Part shown: one piece after another, positions 10,123 through 21,700 of the stretch | Layout: the number at the start of each line of letters is the position of its first letter | Numbering within the stretch: the stretch's first letter is position 1 | Source of the DNA: CAZXGD01 sp046350455 | Lineage (GTDB): Bacteria; Planctomycetota; Phycisphaerae; Phycisphaerales; SM1A02 | Direction of reading: 5' to 3' | NCBI GenBank assembly: GCA_046350455.1 | Contig: JAXMAM010000035.1 | Coordinates: 1-28,053, forward strand | DNA: 28,053 nt | Notes under the pieces: generated by a model | What the model saw: the letters and a program-made list of their open reading frames with translations, nothing else | Database searches by the model: none | What the model was told of the DNA's origin: nothing | Program-made: the position numbers and the translations under genes

Positions 10123-11652
10123 ATGGCGTCACGCACACTGCTGGCGATTGATGTCGGTCATCGCGTGCTGATCGCGGCGGAAGCGCTGGCCCAGCGGGGC
10201 CGAGTGCAGGTGGTGCGCCGACTGGAGGCAGAGCTGCCGCCGGGCGCGGAGGACGCGTCGCCTGCTGAGCGCGGCGCCATGGTGCGCCAGGCGCTGCGGG
10301 CCGCAGGCATCACCAGCACGCGCGCCACCTGGGTGCTGCCCCGCGAACGCGTGGTGGCCAAGCGCCTGGACCTGCCCGCTGCAGAGAGCCATGAGCTGCC
10401 TGGCATGGTGCGTCTGGCCATGCAGCACGAGACCAGCATGGGTCCGGACTCCGTGGTGGACTACTGGCAGCAGCCGGGCGCTGCAGCCGGCGCACCTTCA
10501 GATCTGTGGGCTGTGGGCGCGCCCGCAGCAGAGCTGGCGGCCGTGCACGCCATGGCTGCCGCCGCAGGCATTGGAGTGGACCGCGTGGCGCCGCGCACGT
10601 GTGGCACGGCCGCGCTTCTTGCGCCGCTGGCCGCCGCTGCGGGCGCAGACGCTGCAGACGCAACCGTGGCCTTCGACCTTGCTGCAGAGAATGCAGAGAT
10701 CGTGGCGGCCGACCGACAGGGCCTGCGCACCACGCGCGGCACTGTGCTGGCCAGCGCAGAGCCGGACCTGGCTGTCACCGAAGCGCGGCGCTCGTGGACT
10801 GCGCTGCGCCTCACGCAGCCAGACCTGAAGGTGGCGCGCGCGCTGGTCATGGGCGGCGCAGACACCGCGCAGGCGCTGGCCGCTGCGCTGGACCGCGACG
10901 TGCAGGTGGAGCTGCTCACCGCGCACCCGGAGGTGGACACTGGCGGCACGGCGCTGGGCCGCGCGTGGCCGCTGGCAGGCCTGCTGCTTGAGGAGATCCG
11001 CCGCACTGACCGCCTGGACCTGGCGCATCCGCACCGCGCGCCGGACGTGGCTGCGCGCCGCCGCATGCGCGCGTACGCAGCGGTGGGCATCGTGCTGCTG
11101 GCCTACTGCGTTGGCTGGGCTGTGGGCCGCAAGGACCGCACGGCGCTGGAGGACCAGCGCACGGAGATCGCCAGCAAGGCGCGCCGCGCACAGACAGAGT
11201 TCGACCGCTACAAGCGCGACGAGCTGAAGGCCCGTCACCTGGAGGCTTGGCGCGACGCGCAGCCGCAGTGGCTGGACACCATGCTGTACCTGCACGGCTT
11301 TGCGCCAGACCCAGCGCGCGTGGTGCTGGAGGGCTGGAGCGGCCAGGTGGACGAAGTGGAGGTGGGCTACAGCAAGGACGGCTTCTTCCGCCTGCCGCCA
11401 GGCGTGCGCGTGGCCATGGACATCGAGACCACGGACCGCTCCACGGCAGACGCGCTGCGCGAGGCGCTCATCGAGCGCCGCGAGTGGACGGTGAAGAGCA
11501 ACAGCAGCGAAGGCAAGCCTGGCCACCGGCTGCCAGTGGCAGTGCAGCTGCAGCTGACATCCGCTGGTGCTGCGGCCGCCGCAACGCCTCCAGCCTCGGG
11601 CGCAACGCCTCCAGCCTCTGGCGCAGCGCCAGCCACTGGAGGCCAGCCATGA
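10123..11652 (+). CDS. gspL: GspL-like protein (PilM-like cytoplasmic domain, one membrane helix, periplasmic ferredoxin-like domain)
   Basis: GspL links the secretion ATPase GspE in the cytoplasm to the inner-membrane complex with GspM, GspF and GspC. The 509-aa protein starts at an ATG preceded by GGAG four bases upstream. Residues 1 to about 290 look like the actin-fold half: LLAIDVGHRVLIAAEAL, WVLPRERVVAKRLDLP, VAFDLAAENAEIVAADRQG and ALVMGGADTAQAL. A membrane helix (AYAAVGIVLLAYCVGWAVG, about 317-335) follows an Arg-rich stretch, then a coiled coil and a periplasmic part with RVVLEGWSGQVDEVEV and alternating strands (about 385-480). The end has two 21-bp repeats (11581-11622) coding for A-T-P-P-A-S-G. 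It overlaps the next gene by ATGA. PilM-PilN fusions look similar, but the context favours GspL. Confidence 0.78.
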   Translation: MASRTLLAIDVGHRVLIAAEALAQRGRVQVVRRLEAELPPGAEDASPAERGAMVRQALRAAGITSTRATWVLPRERVVAKRLDLPAAESHELPGMVRLAMQHETSMGPDSVVDYWQQPGAAAGAPSDLWAVGAPAAELAAVHAMAAAAGIGVDRVAPRTCGTAALLAPLAAAAGADAADATVAFDLAAENAEIVAADRQGLRTTRGTVLASAEPDLAVTEARRSWTALRLTQPDLKVARALVMGGADTAQALAAALDRDVQVELLTAHPEVDTGGTALGRAWPLAGLLLEEIRRTDRLDLAHPHRAPDVAARRRMRAYAAVGIVLLAYCVGWAVGRKDRTALEDQRTEIASKARRAQTEFDRYKRDELKARHLEAWRDAQPQWLDTMLYLHGFAPDPARVVLEGWSGQVDEVEVGYSKDGFFRLPPGVRVAMDIETTDRSTADALREALIERREWTVKSNSSEGKPGHRLPVAVQLQLTSAGAAAAATPPASGATPPASGAAPATGGQP

Positions 11653-12731
11653 AGCTGCCCGCAGCCAAGATGCCTGCCAGCGCGGCGCGCCTCCTGCCAC
11701 CAGCGCGCGTGCGGCTGCCGCTGGCGGTGGCTGCGCTCAGCGCGCTGGCGGTGGCGCTTGGCTGGGGCATCCACAGCGGCCGCTTCACCAGCCTGGCTGG
11801 GTTCGACCGCGCCACAGCGCTGCGCGACCTGAACACAGACCAGGAGTTCCTGCGCACCGTGCGCACGCTGAAGGAGAAGCGCCCCACGCTGGACGCGCGC
11901 CTTGCCTCCGTGAGCAACGCAACCCTGGGCGACCGCCTTGACGTGGTGGACGGCGCCCTGCGCGCGCGCCTGAACCGCATCGCAGAAGAGACCGGCCTGC
12001 GCGACCTGATGGTGGCCACCAGCCAGGCCACCGAGCGCCGCAACCCCGCGCGCCCCGAGATGCTGCGGCTGGGCCTGCCGCGCGCGCTGCGCGAGGAGAC
12101 GGACTTTGTGGAGGTGCGCGCCACCCTCACTGGCGACGGCGCCATGGACCAGGTGCTGCGCCTGGTGCACCGCGTGTGCGTGGACCCCATGGTGAAGCGC
12201 GTGGAGAGCGTGAAGTTCGACCCAGGCCGCGACGGCGCGCGCATCCGCGTGACCATGAAGCTGGTCACCATCTATCTGCCTGGCGTGGCGCCCAAGGAGA
12301 TGCCAGGCGCGCCCAGCGCAGAGGCGCTCGCTGGCTTTGCCAAGTACGCAGTGCTGGCGCAGCGCAACCCGTTCCGCCTGCCAGAGCCGCCTGCTGCGCC
12401 ACCTGCCACAGCAGTGGCCGCAGCACCCGCGCCAGACGCACCCGCTGCTGCGCCGGCCGCCGCGCCGCAGACATCCGAGGTGCAGCCTGGCTTCCCCTAC
12501 AGCCAGTGGCTGCTCACAGGCATCATCGACGGACCCGCTGGCACTGAAGCGTGGTTCCGCAACACCGCCACGCGCGAGGCGCGCGTGCTGCACATCCACG
12601 ACACCATCGCAGAGTTTGCGCTGGTGGGCCTGGCGGCCGACGGCGCACGGATGAGCGCTGGCGGAGCCACCTACCTGCTGCGCGTGGGCGACGCTCTGGA
12701 CGCCCGCGTGGTGGAGACCGCCTCCAAGTGA
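11649..12731 (+). CDS. GspM/PilO-like protein fused to a GspC/PilP-like HR domain
   Basis: This is probably the inner-membrane partner of GspL and the link to the secretin. ATG at 11649 overlaps the gspL stop; 360 aa. A short cytoplasmic N-terminus precedes one membrane helix (about 23-41, LPLAVAALSALAVALGWGI). Next comes a coiled coil (LRTVRTLKEKRPTLDARL) and a ferredoxin-like PilO/GspM domain (about 90-215, with FVEVRATLTGDGAMDQVLRL). After this comes what I read as a second module: QRNPFRLPEP (238-246), resembling the D/N-P-F start of PilP and the GspC homology region. A Pro/Ala linker follows, then a small beta domain (about 281-355: WLLTGIIDGPAGTEAWFRN, LLRVGDALDARVV). In GspC this HR domain binds the N0 domain of GspD, and here gspD is the next gene. 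The family calls come from pattern recognition only; the fusion is inferred. Confidence 0.65.
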   Translation: MKLPAAKMPASAARLLPPARVRLPLAVAALSALAVALGWGIHSGRFTSLAGFDRATALRDLNTDQEFLRTVRTLKEKRPTLDARLASVSNATLGDRLDVVDGALRARLNRIAEETGLRDLMVATSQATERRNPARPEMLRLGLPRALREETDFVEVRATLTGDGAMDQVLRLVHRVCVDPMVKRVESVKFDPGRDGARIRVTMKLVTIYLPGVAPKEMPGAPSAEALAGFAKYAVLAQRNPFRLPEPPAAPPATAVAAAPAPDAPAAAPAAAPQTSEVQPGFPYSQWLLTGIIDGPAGTEAWFRNTATREARVLHIHDTIAEFALVGLAADGARMSAGGATYLLRVGDALDARVVETASK

Positions 12732-12768
12732 ATCTGCTGACCAACTGCCGAACCCAGGAACGACTGCC

Positions 12769-15700
12769 ATGACACCTTCTGCTGCAACCCTGCTCCTGTG
12801 CGCCTTCCTGGCCGCCGCCCCGGACGATGGTGGCGCTGCGCCACAGGGCGCACCCGCTGCGCCGCCCGCCACTGCACCAGCCGCGCCGCAGATCAAGCCT
12901 GCAGCGGAGGTGCTGCCGCCACCAGCGCCGCCCGCTGCTGCGCAGGGCAGCGCCGCCGTGCCAACCGACGCGCCACCGCCATCCAAGGGCGGCATCCGCT
13001 TTGCGTTCAAGGGGCAGACGTGGGACCAGATCCTGGACTACTTCAGCCGCACCACAGGTCTGCCAGTGGTGCGCGAAGCAGAGTCGCCCAAGGGCCAGGT
13101 GGACTTCCTGAGCTCGCGCACCTACACGCTGCCAGAAGCGCTCACCACGCTCAACCAGCTGCTGCAGACGCAGGGCGTCATGCTGCGCGTGGAGCACGAC
13201 AAGCTCTACCTGCAGAAGCTCACCGACATGAAGCGGGAGAACATCCCCACCTACGTGGGCTCGCTCCCGGCTGATGTCACCGACGACACCATCGTCACGC
13301 TGATGATCCCGCTGCGCACTGCGCGCGTCACGCCGGTGGCGGAGCGCCTGGGCGCGCTGGTGGGCGCGTACGGCAGCGTCACGCCGCTGGAGGCGCAGAA
13401 CTCGCTCATCCTGGTGGAGACTGCCGGCCAGGTGCGGCGCATGCTCAAGCTGATTGACACCATTGATCAGTCGGAACCCGATGCAGAGGTGCGCTACTTT
13501 GCCATCAAGTACGCCAAGGCGCCCACGCTCTTGGGCAGCCTCACGGCGCTGGCTGGCAGCCGGCAGGTGGAGTACATCATCGGGCCGGACGGCAAGAAGT
13601 CCAAGATCGAGGAGAGCCGCATGGAGGGGCTCCAGCTGACCGCGGATGAGCGCACCAACGCCATCATCGCGCGTGGCTCGCGGGCCAAGCTGGACCAGCT
13701 GCGCGACATCATCGCGCTGCTGGACGTGCCCGGCCAGGGCGACGCTGGCGCGGTGATTCCCGGTGCACCAGCGCCGGTGGTGCGCAGCGTGCGCACGGTG
13801 ATGCTGCGCGGCGTGACCGCCAGTGAAGCCAAGAAGCGCCTGGACGAGCTGTACGCAGGCCTGCCCAAGGAGGTCAAGCCCACCGTGCTGGCCATGGACG
13901 AGGTGGGCAAGCTGGCCATCGTGGGGCCAGCGCAGAGCGTGGCGGAAGGCGCTGCGCTCATCGAGGCGCTGGACGGCGAGCGCCGCTCGCCCGGTGGAAA
14001 GAAGACGCTGGACGAGGACCCGCGCGTGGTGGTGCTCATCCCGCTGCGCAACGCAGACGCAGCCAGCGTGCTGCCGCAGGTGCGCCAGCTGCAGACTCCG
14101 GCGCAGCAGAAGGTGGTGACCATCGCTGCTGGCCCAGATGGCCGCAGCCTGGTGGTGAGCGCGCTGCAGAGCGAGGCCGACCAGGTGCGCGCCATCGCGG
14201 AGATCCTGGACCAGACCGGCCGCATGGAGCGGCGCGTGCAGGTGGTGAAGATGACCAGCGCCACGCCCGCGGACACGCTGGCCATGGCGCGCCGCATCTA
14301 CGACGCGCAGCAGGACTCGCGCAATCCGGCCAACACGCTGGAGATCGAGACTGGCGCGGACGGCAGAACGCTGACCGTGGCTGGCACGCAGGCTGCCATC
14401 GCGCGCTTCACAGAAGCCGTGAAGATGGCCGAGCAGGCCGCGGTGGTGGAGCGCACGCAGCGCACCTTCACGCTGAAGTACGCACTGCCCAGCAAGGTGG
14501 CGCCGCAGCTTTCCACCATGGCGCAGCAGATTCTGGCACCCAAGGATGGCTCGCAGTTTGTGGCTCCGCAGGTGGATGCGCTTGACGCGCTGAAGCAGGT
14601 GCAGGTGACCGCCACCGCCGAGCAGATGGACAAGCTGGCCACGCTGGTTGACACGCTGGACCGCGCTGAGCGCACGGGCCGGATGATTCCAGTGCGGCAG
14701 GCCAAGGCCTCTGAGATCGTGGCTGGCATCCGCGACCTGCTGGCGCGCATGCAGACTGACGCGCCGGGCCAGCCTAGCACGCCGCCCACCATCGAGCCCA
14801 TCGAGCAGACCAACGCCCTGTGGGTGGTGGGCGAGCCCGCCCAGCTGGCCACGGTGGAGGGCCTGGTGCGCGAGCTTGACACGGTGACCCCCGGCCAGCT
14901 GCCGCCGCTGCGTCTGGTGCAGGTGCGCGCTGCAGACGCCATGCAGCTGGCGCAGCTCCTGAGCACGCGCTACGACCAGCGCCCCGCCGAGGTGCGCCGC
15001 GAGAAGCCCGTGCGCGTGGAGGCAGACGCCGCCACCAACACGCTCATCGTCACCGCGCATGAGGATGTGTTCCCCGAGATCCGCGAGTTTGTGGAGCAGG
15101 TGAACCGCGCCGACGACAAGACCGCCACCAAGCGCGAGACAGTGGTCATCCCACTGAAGACTGGCCGCGCCACCGACGTGGCCGCTGCGCTGGACAAGCT
15201 GTACCCGCAGCCGCCGGTGCCGCTGGACGCGCGTGGCCGCCCGCTGCCGCACCTGCAGAAGCAGAAGGAAGTCTTTGTGACGGCAGACGCCGCCACCAAC
15301 ACGGTGATCGTGGAGTGCCCAGCAGAGCGCAAGGCCAGCTTTGAGGCGCTGGTGGAGCAGCTGGACCGCATCGAGCTGCCGCCGCAGGCGCAGGTGCGCA
15401 CGTGGAAGCTGGACCGGGGCGATCCGGAGAAGATCGGCGCCGCGGTGCGTGCGCTGGCCGCCAGCGGCGCGCTCAGCCAGCCCATGACCAACGGCCGCAA
15501 GGGCGTGGACGTGAACGTGCAGGTGGAGGCCGCCAGCCGCACGCTCATCGTGACCGGCGATGAGCAGGCGTTCGTGAAGGTTGACAAGGTGATCCAGGAC
15601 CTGCAGTCCGTGCCGCAGAGCGGGCTGCGCACCTTCACGCTGCAGGGTGGCCGCACCGAGCAGGTGAGCGAGCTGCTGCGGCAGGTGCTGGCCTCGCGCG

Positions 15701-18700
15701 CCAAGCGTGAGTTCCCTGGCGGCGACGCCACCGTGGACGTGACCGCAGACCGCCGCACCAGCACCATCATCGTGAGCGCGCCAGACAGCCTGATGACGGT
15801 GGCCGAGCAGCTGGTCAAGCAGCTGGACGGCGCACCCGCGGTGGCTGGCGCAGACCGCACAGAAGTGCGCGTGGTGCCGCTGACCTTCGCAGAGGCTGCG
15901 CAGCTTGCGCCAGCGCTGCAGCAGGCCGCCGCTGCCATGCCCAGTCCGGTGACCAACGAGCCCATGAAGGTGCAGATTGTGCCTGCTGCGGGCAGCAACG
16001 CGCTCATCATCACCGGCCTGCCCGCGGACATTGACGCGGTGAAGAAGCTGGTGGAGCCGCTGGACAAGAGCGGCACAGCGGACTCTGCGCAGGTGAAGAC
16101 CATCGCGCTGAAGCACGCGCGTGCCGAGACGCTGGCCCCGCTGGTGGAGAAGCTGCTTGCCGACCGCGCCATGCTCAGCATGCGCGACATGCCCGCCAGC
16201 ATCCGCCAGGAGTACCTGCGCCGCGGCATTGACCGCGCGCCGGTGCGCGTGGCGGCAGACACCCGCCTGAACGCGGTGGTGGTGAGCGGCCCGCAGGCGG
16301 TGCTTGGCGTGGCCGAGCAGATGGTGGAGCAGCTGGACGTGGACGCCACAGATCCAGCCAGCCGCCAGACTGTGCACGTGCTGGCGCTGCGCAACGCAGA
16401 GGCCACGGACATCGCAGCCACGCTGGCCGGCATGTATCAGGACGACCGCAGCGGCGAGCCAGCGCCGGTCATCCGCACCAACGCTTCTGCCAACGCGCTC
16501 ATCGTGCGCGCCAGCGACGCGCAGTACGCGCAGATCGAGGCGCTGGTGCAGCAGGTGGACAAGGCTGCGGTGGCCTCTGGGCGCGAGATGCGCACCATTG
16601 CGCTGGACCCTACCCGCGCAGACGCGGCAGAGCTTGCGCGCCTTTTGGAGCGCACGCTGAAGCGCGAGGGCCAGAGCAGCGCGGAAGTCATCACCGTGGA
16701 CGAACTGCTGAAGCGCGCAGGCGACCAGGGCGGGGCGGCGGCGCCAGCGCCCGCAGGCCAGCCCGCAGCGCCGCAAGGCGCGCAGCCCGCCCCCGCGCCA
16801 GAAGAGCCGCGCAAGCAGTCCAGCGCAGCACGCACGGCGGTGCTGGCTGCAGTGCTGGCACAGGCAGCGCCGGCAGGCACGCCGGCCGCCACGCCGCCTG
16901 CGGCGCCCGCCAGTGCCGCGGATGATGACAACGACGTCACCATCGCTGTGGACCCCAGCACCAACAGCCTGGTGATCGTGGGCAGCAAGCGCGCAGTGGA
17001 GCGCGCGCAGCGTCTGGCGCAGCAGGCGCAGACAGCGCTGCCATCCTCTGGCAGCGTGGTGCGCGTGGTGCAGCTGCCAAGCGGCACAGATCCTGCCGCG
17101 CTGCGTGAGGTGGTGCTGCAGACCATCGCTGTCATGACTCCCACCGGCGGCCGCGCTGGCGAGATGGCGCGCCGCGTGAGCGTGGTGGCGGACCAGTCCG
17201 GCGGCACGCTGGTGCTGGCCGCGCCGCAGAGCGACATGGGCCAGGTGCTTGATGCTGTGGCCAAGATTGTGGCCAGCGCCAAGCAGGCCGAGCCAGCGCT
17301 CAAGCCGGTGCTCAAGACCTACTCGCTCCAGCAGGCCCGCGCAGTGAAGCTGGCGGACACGCTGCGCAACCTGTTCATGAGCCGCCGCGGCGCCAATCCG
17401 CTGAGCGCTCCGCAGTTTGCAGCCGACGACCGCACCAACACCCTCATGGTCACCGCTGCGCCCGCTGCGCTGCCGGAGATCGAGGCGCTGGTGCAGAAGC
17501 TGGACACCACCACGCCGCAGTCCGAGACGCAGGTGCAGAGCTTTGAGCTGAAGAACGCGCTGGCAGAGGAGGTTCAGTGGAGCCTGCGCACGCTGCTGCA
17601 GCAGCGCGGCGACGCGCAGGGCCTGCGCGTGGACTCAGACCGCGCCACCAACCGCATCATGGTGGCGGGCACGCCAGAGCAGATCGCCAACGCCAAGAAG
17701 GTGCTTGAGGAGCTGGACAAGCCCTCGCAGACTGCGCAGACCACGGACTTTGTGAGCCTGCAGCACGCCGAGGCGCAGAAGGTGGCGGAGGCGCTGGAGT
17801 ACTTCTACGGCCCCTACGCCATGAACGCGGACACGCCCGCGCGCCGCGCCGTGCGCGTGGTGACAGACCCGGCCACCAACAGCCTGGTCATCAGCAGCCC
17901 AGAGAGCGAGTGGCCCAGCATCCGCGCCATGCTGCAGAAGCTGGACAGCCCGGAGTACGACAGCACGCTGCAGCTGCGCGTGTTTGCGCTGAAGAATGCG
18001 CAAGCCACAAGCGTGGCCGCAGCCATCAACACCGCCTTCAAGGGCGACCCGCAGGAGCGCCAGCAGGCGCAGGTCGGCCCAGATGGCCGCCCGCTGCGCA
18101 ACGCGCCCAGCTACCTGGTGAAGAACGAGAACTGGGTGAGCGCGGTGGCGGAGACGCAGACCAACACGGTCATCGTGAGCGCCAGCCGGCAGAACCTGAA
18201 GAAGATCGAAGGCATCGTGCAGGAGCTGGACGGCGAGCAGTCTGCGCGCCTGCCAGCACCGCGCCTCATCACGGTGAAGGAAGGCGCCAGCGCCACAGTG
18301 CTGGCCAACGCGCTGCGCACGGTGTTTGCGCCAGAGGGCGGTCAGAACGCCAAGGGCGCGCGTGCGCCGCGCATCATCCCGGACGAGACCTCTGGCACGG
18401 TCATCGTGCGCGCCGAGGACGACGACTGGGCCGAGATCAGCAAGCTGGCAGAGACGCTGCAGGGCCTTCAGCCAGAGCCTGGCAGCAGCCTGTACATGAT
18501 CGAGCTGAAGCACCTGTCCGCAGACGCTGCGGCGCAGGTGGTGCAGCAGCTGGTGGCTGGCGGCCAGGGCGCGCCCGACGCGCGCGGCCGCGCGGTGAAG
18601 GGCGCTGTGCGCGTGGTGGCGGTGCCAGGGCGCAACGCCATCGCCATTGCTGCGCAGCCAGAGGACCGCGCCGTGGTGGCCGACCTGGTGAAGAGCGTGG

Positions 18701-21700
18701 ACATCGAGCCGCAGTTTGCGCAGGCAGAAGGCCAGCTGGTGCGGCTGAAGAAGGCCTCCGCCGCCACGGTGGCAGCTTCGCTCCAGAAGATGCTGGACAG
18801 CGCTGCTGCGCCCGGTGCGCAGGGGCTGGCCAAGGCGCTGCAGGAGCAGGTGCGCCGCCTGCGCATCCACCGCGACGGCCTGCTGGTGAAGGACCTGACG
18901 CTGGACCTCACCAAGCCCATCCGGCTGGCTGCCGACGAGAAGTCCAACAGCATCATGGTGACTGGCTCGGCGGAGAACGTGGAGGCGGCGCGGGATCTCA
19001 TCGGCATGATGGATGAGGTTCCGGTGACGGATGCCGTGACCATGCGCATCTTCCCCATGGAGAACATTCCCGCCGCGGACTTTGCGCGCGTGGTGCGCGA
19101 ACTGTTTCAGCAGGGCAAGGCGCTGGGCGCGCTGCCCGGCGCAGCGCTGCAGGGCGTGCCGGAAGGCGACGTGGGCAAGGCGCTGCTTGACTCGGTGGCC
19201 ATCACTGTGATTGACCGCACCAACACCGTGGTGGTGGCCGGCCGCGAGGAGAGCGTGGCGCTGGTGGAGGCCATGCAGATGAAGCTGGACAACAGCCAGC
19301 AGACCGGCTGGGTGGAGCCGCGCATCATCCATCTGCGCTACGCCGCCGCAGCAGACCTAGCCGCCACGCTGGACGCTGTGCTGGTGCAGGGCCAGACCAA
19401 CCTGCCAGACGCTGGCCCCATGCAGAAGCAGGTGGCGCGCCTGCGCACCGTGCAGCAGCGCGAAGGCGGCGGCAACGGCCAGGTGATCGAGAGCGACGTC
19501 TTCACGCCCATGAGCCGCACGCTCATCCGCGCGGACGAGGCGCAGAACGCGCTCATCGTGGTGAGCACTCCAGCCAATCTGGCCACGGTGGAGGAGCTGG
19601 TCCGCATGCTGGACGTGGAGGCCGCAAGCCCCGCCGCCAGCGTGCGCACGTATCCGCTGGCCCGCGCTGGCGCCACCGCCACGGCGCAGCGGCTCACGCA
19701 GTTCTTTGAGCAGCAGGCGCAGTCCAAGGCCATCCGGCCAGAGGATCGCGTGCGCGTGCTGCCAGACGAGCGCACCAACAGCCTGGTGGTCAGCACCAGC
19801 GGCAAGAGCTTTGCCGTGGTGGAGGAGCTGCTCAAGCAGCTGGACCGCGAGATCCCCGCAGACCTGCGCGAGCTCAAGACGCTCACGCTGGCCAACGCCA
19901 GCGCCAACCGCGTGGCGCCGCTGGTGCAGCAGCTGATGGACGCGCGCCTGGACCGCCTGCGCGCCGTGGAGCCGCGCGCGGCCGACCTGCAGAAGGTCAC
20001 CGTGCTGTCGGATGAACGCAGCAACACGCTGCTGATCGCTGGCGGCGCAGATGCGTTCGACGTGGTGAAGGGCCTGGTGCAGCAGCTGGACAGCCTGGGC
20101 GAGGCGGAGATCGCGCCGCTGCACGTGTTGCCCATGAAGAAGGGCAACCTGGACCGCGTGGCGGCGGCCGTCAACCAGATCATGGAGCGCCGCTACTCGG
20201 ACTTGCCGCAGACCGTGGCCAAGCGCGCGCGCCCGCTGGTGATGACCGATCCGCGCAGCAACTGCCTGCTCATCGCGGCCACTGAGGCTGATTTCAAGGA
20301 CATCCAGGGCCTGGTGGGCAAGATCGAGGAGCAGCCCACCGACCCCGCTGTGGGCGTGAACGTGGTGGCTGTGGCGGGCGTGCGCGTGGAGACCATCGCC
20401 ACGCAGCTGCAGAGCATCATGCGCGAGCGCACGCAGAGCCTGGGCGAGGCCGCGCGCCCCAGCGACCGCGTGACCATTGGCAGCGACCTGGCCACCAACT
20501 GCCTCATCGTGGCCAGCAGCCCAGAGAACCTGGAGATCGTCAAGGGCCTGGTGGAAAACCTGAAGGCCGCTGGCGCTGACAGCGTGACGGGGCGCGAGTT
20601 CCAGATCGTGCAGCTGAAGAAGAGCCGCGCCACGGACATCGTGCAGATGCTGGACAACATGTACATCCGCGAGGAGAACCGCCGCCGCGGCGCGGACAGC
20701 GTGCGCGCCATTGCGGACCCGCGCGTGAACGCGGTCATCCTGAGCGGCGCTGGCGCAGACATCACCAGCCTGCGCGGGCTGATCACCAACCTGGAGGAGG
20801 CCAAGCCCAACCAGGTGGTGGAGATCAAGTACGTGCACCTGCAGTATGCCAACGTGCTGGAGATCACAGGTCTGATTGACAGCGTGCTCAGCGGCAACAA
20901 CCTGGCTGGCCGCGGCCAGCAGCAGGCCACGGTGGTGCGCTACCTGAAGCAGGTGGTGGGCATGCCGGAGGAGTCCACCGAGATGGAGGTGAACGCAGCG
21001 GTGCGCCAGGCCATCAGCCTGACGCCCGACGTGCGCAGCAACACGGTCATCGTGCGCGCGCCCAAGGACTCCATGGACCTCATCCAGCGGATGATCGGAG
21101 ACCTGGACCGCGACGACTCCAGCGCGCAGAACGTGCGCGTGGTGAAGGTGAAGTACGCCGAGGCAGAGAGCATCGCGCAGATCCTGACCGACCTGTTCCG
21201 CCTGAACCGCCGCGGCAACCTGTATGTGCTCAAGCCGCGCGACACCGTGCAGCCAGCGGACGATGGCGGAGGCGCGGGCGGTGCAGGCGGCGCCGGCGGT
21301 ACATCGCCAGACAATGCAGGGCGCGCCACCACTATCGCAGGCCTGGAGCTGAACATGGTGCCGGATGAGAAGCAGGAGCTGGCCATCACGGTGGACCCGC
21401 GCACCAACAGCCTGCTGGTCAGCGGCACGCCCAACTACCTGAACGCCGTGGAGCGCGTGGTGAAGGAGCTGGACACCGAGCAGTTCGGCAGCCGCGAGGA
21501 GCAGGTCTACAAGCTGAAGAACGCAGCGGCCGCTGATGTGGCCGCCACGCTCACCAAGTTTGTTGACGGCGAGCGTGCCAAGATGATCGAGGCCTACGGC
21601 ACCAACCGCCAGGCCCTGGCTGGCCGCCTGCTTGACCAGCAGGTGACCGTGGTGGGAGACCAGAAGAGCAACACCGTGCTTCTGACCGGCAGCCAGCGCT

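Noticed and set aside
12523..16776. A 1417-codon open frame on the minus strand opposite the start of gspD (and others at 17635-19332 and 19357-20838).
   Set aside because: It is antisense to an unmistakable secretin, composed of His/Ala/Leu/Arg-rich sequence without domains. Long mirror frames are expected opposite GC-rich genes with strong third-position bias.
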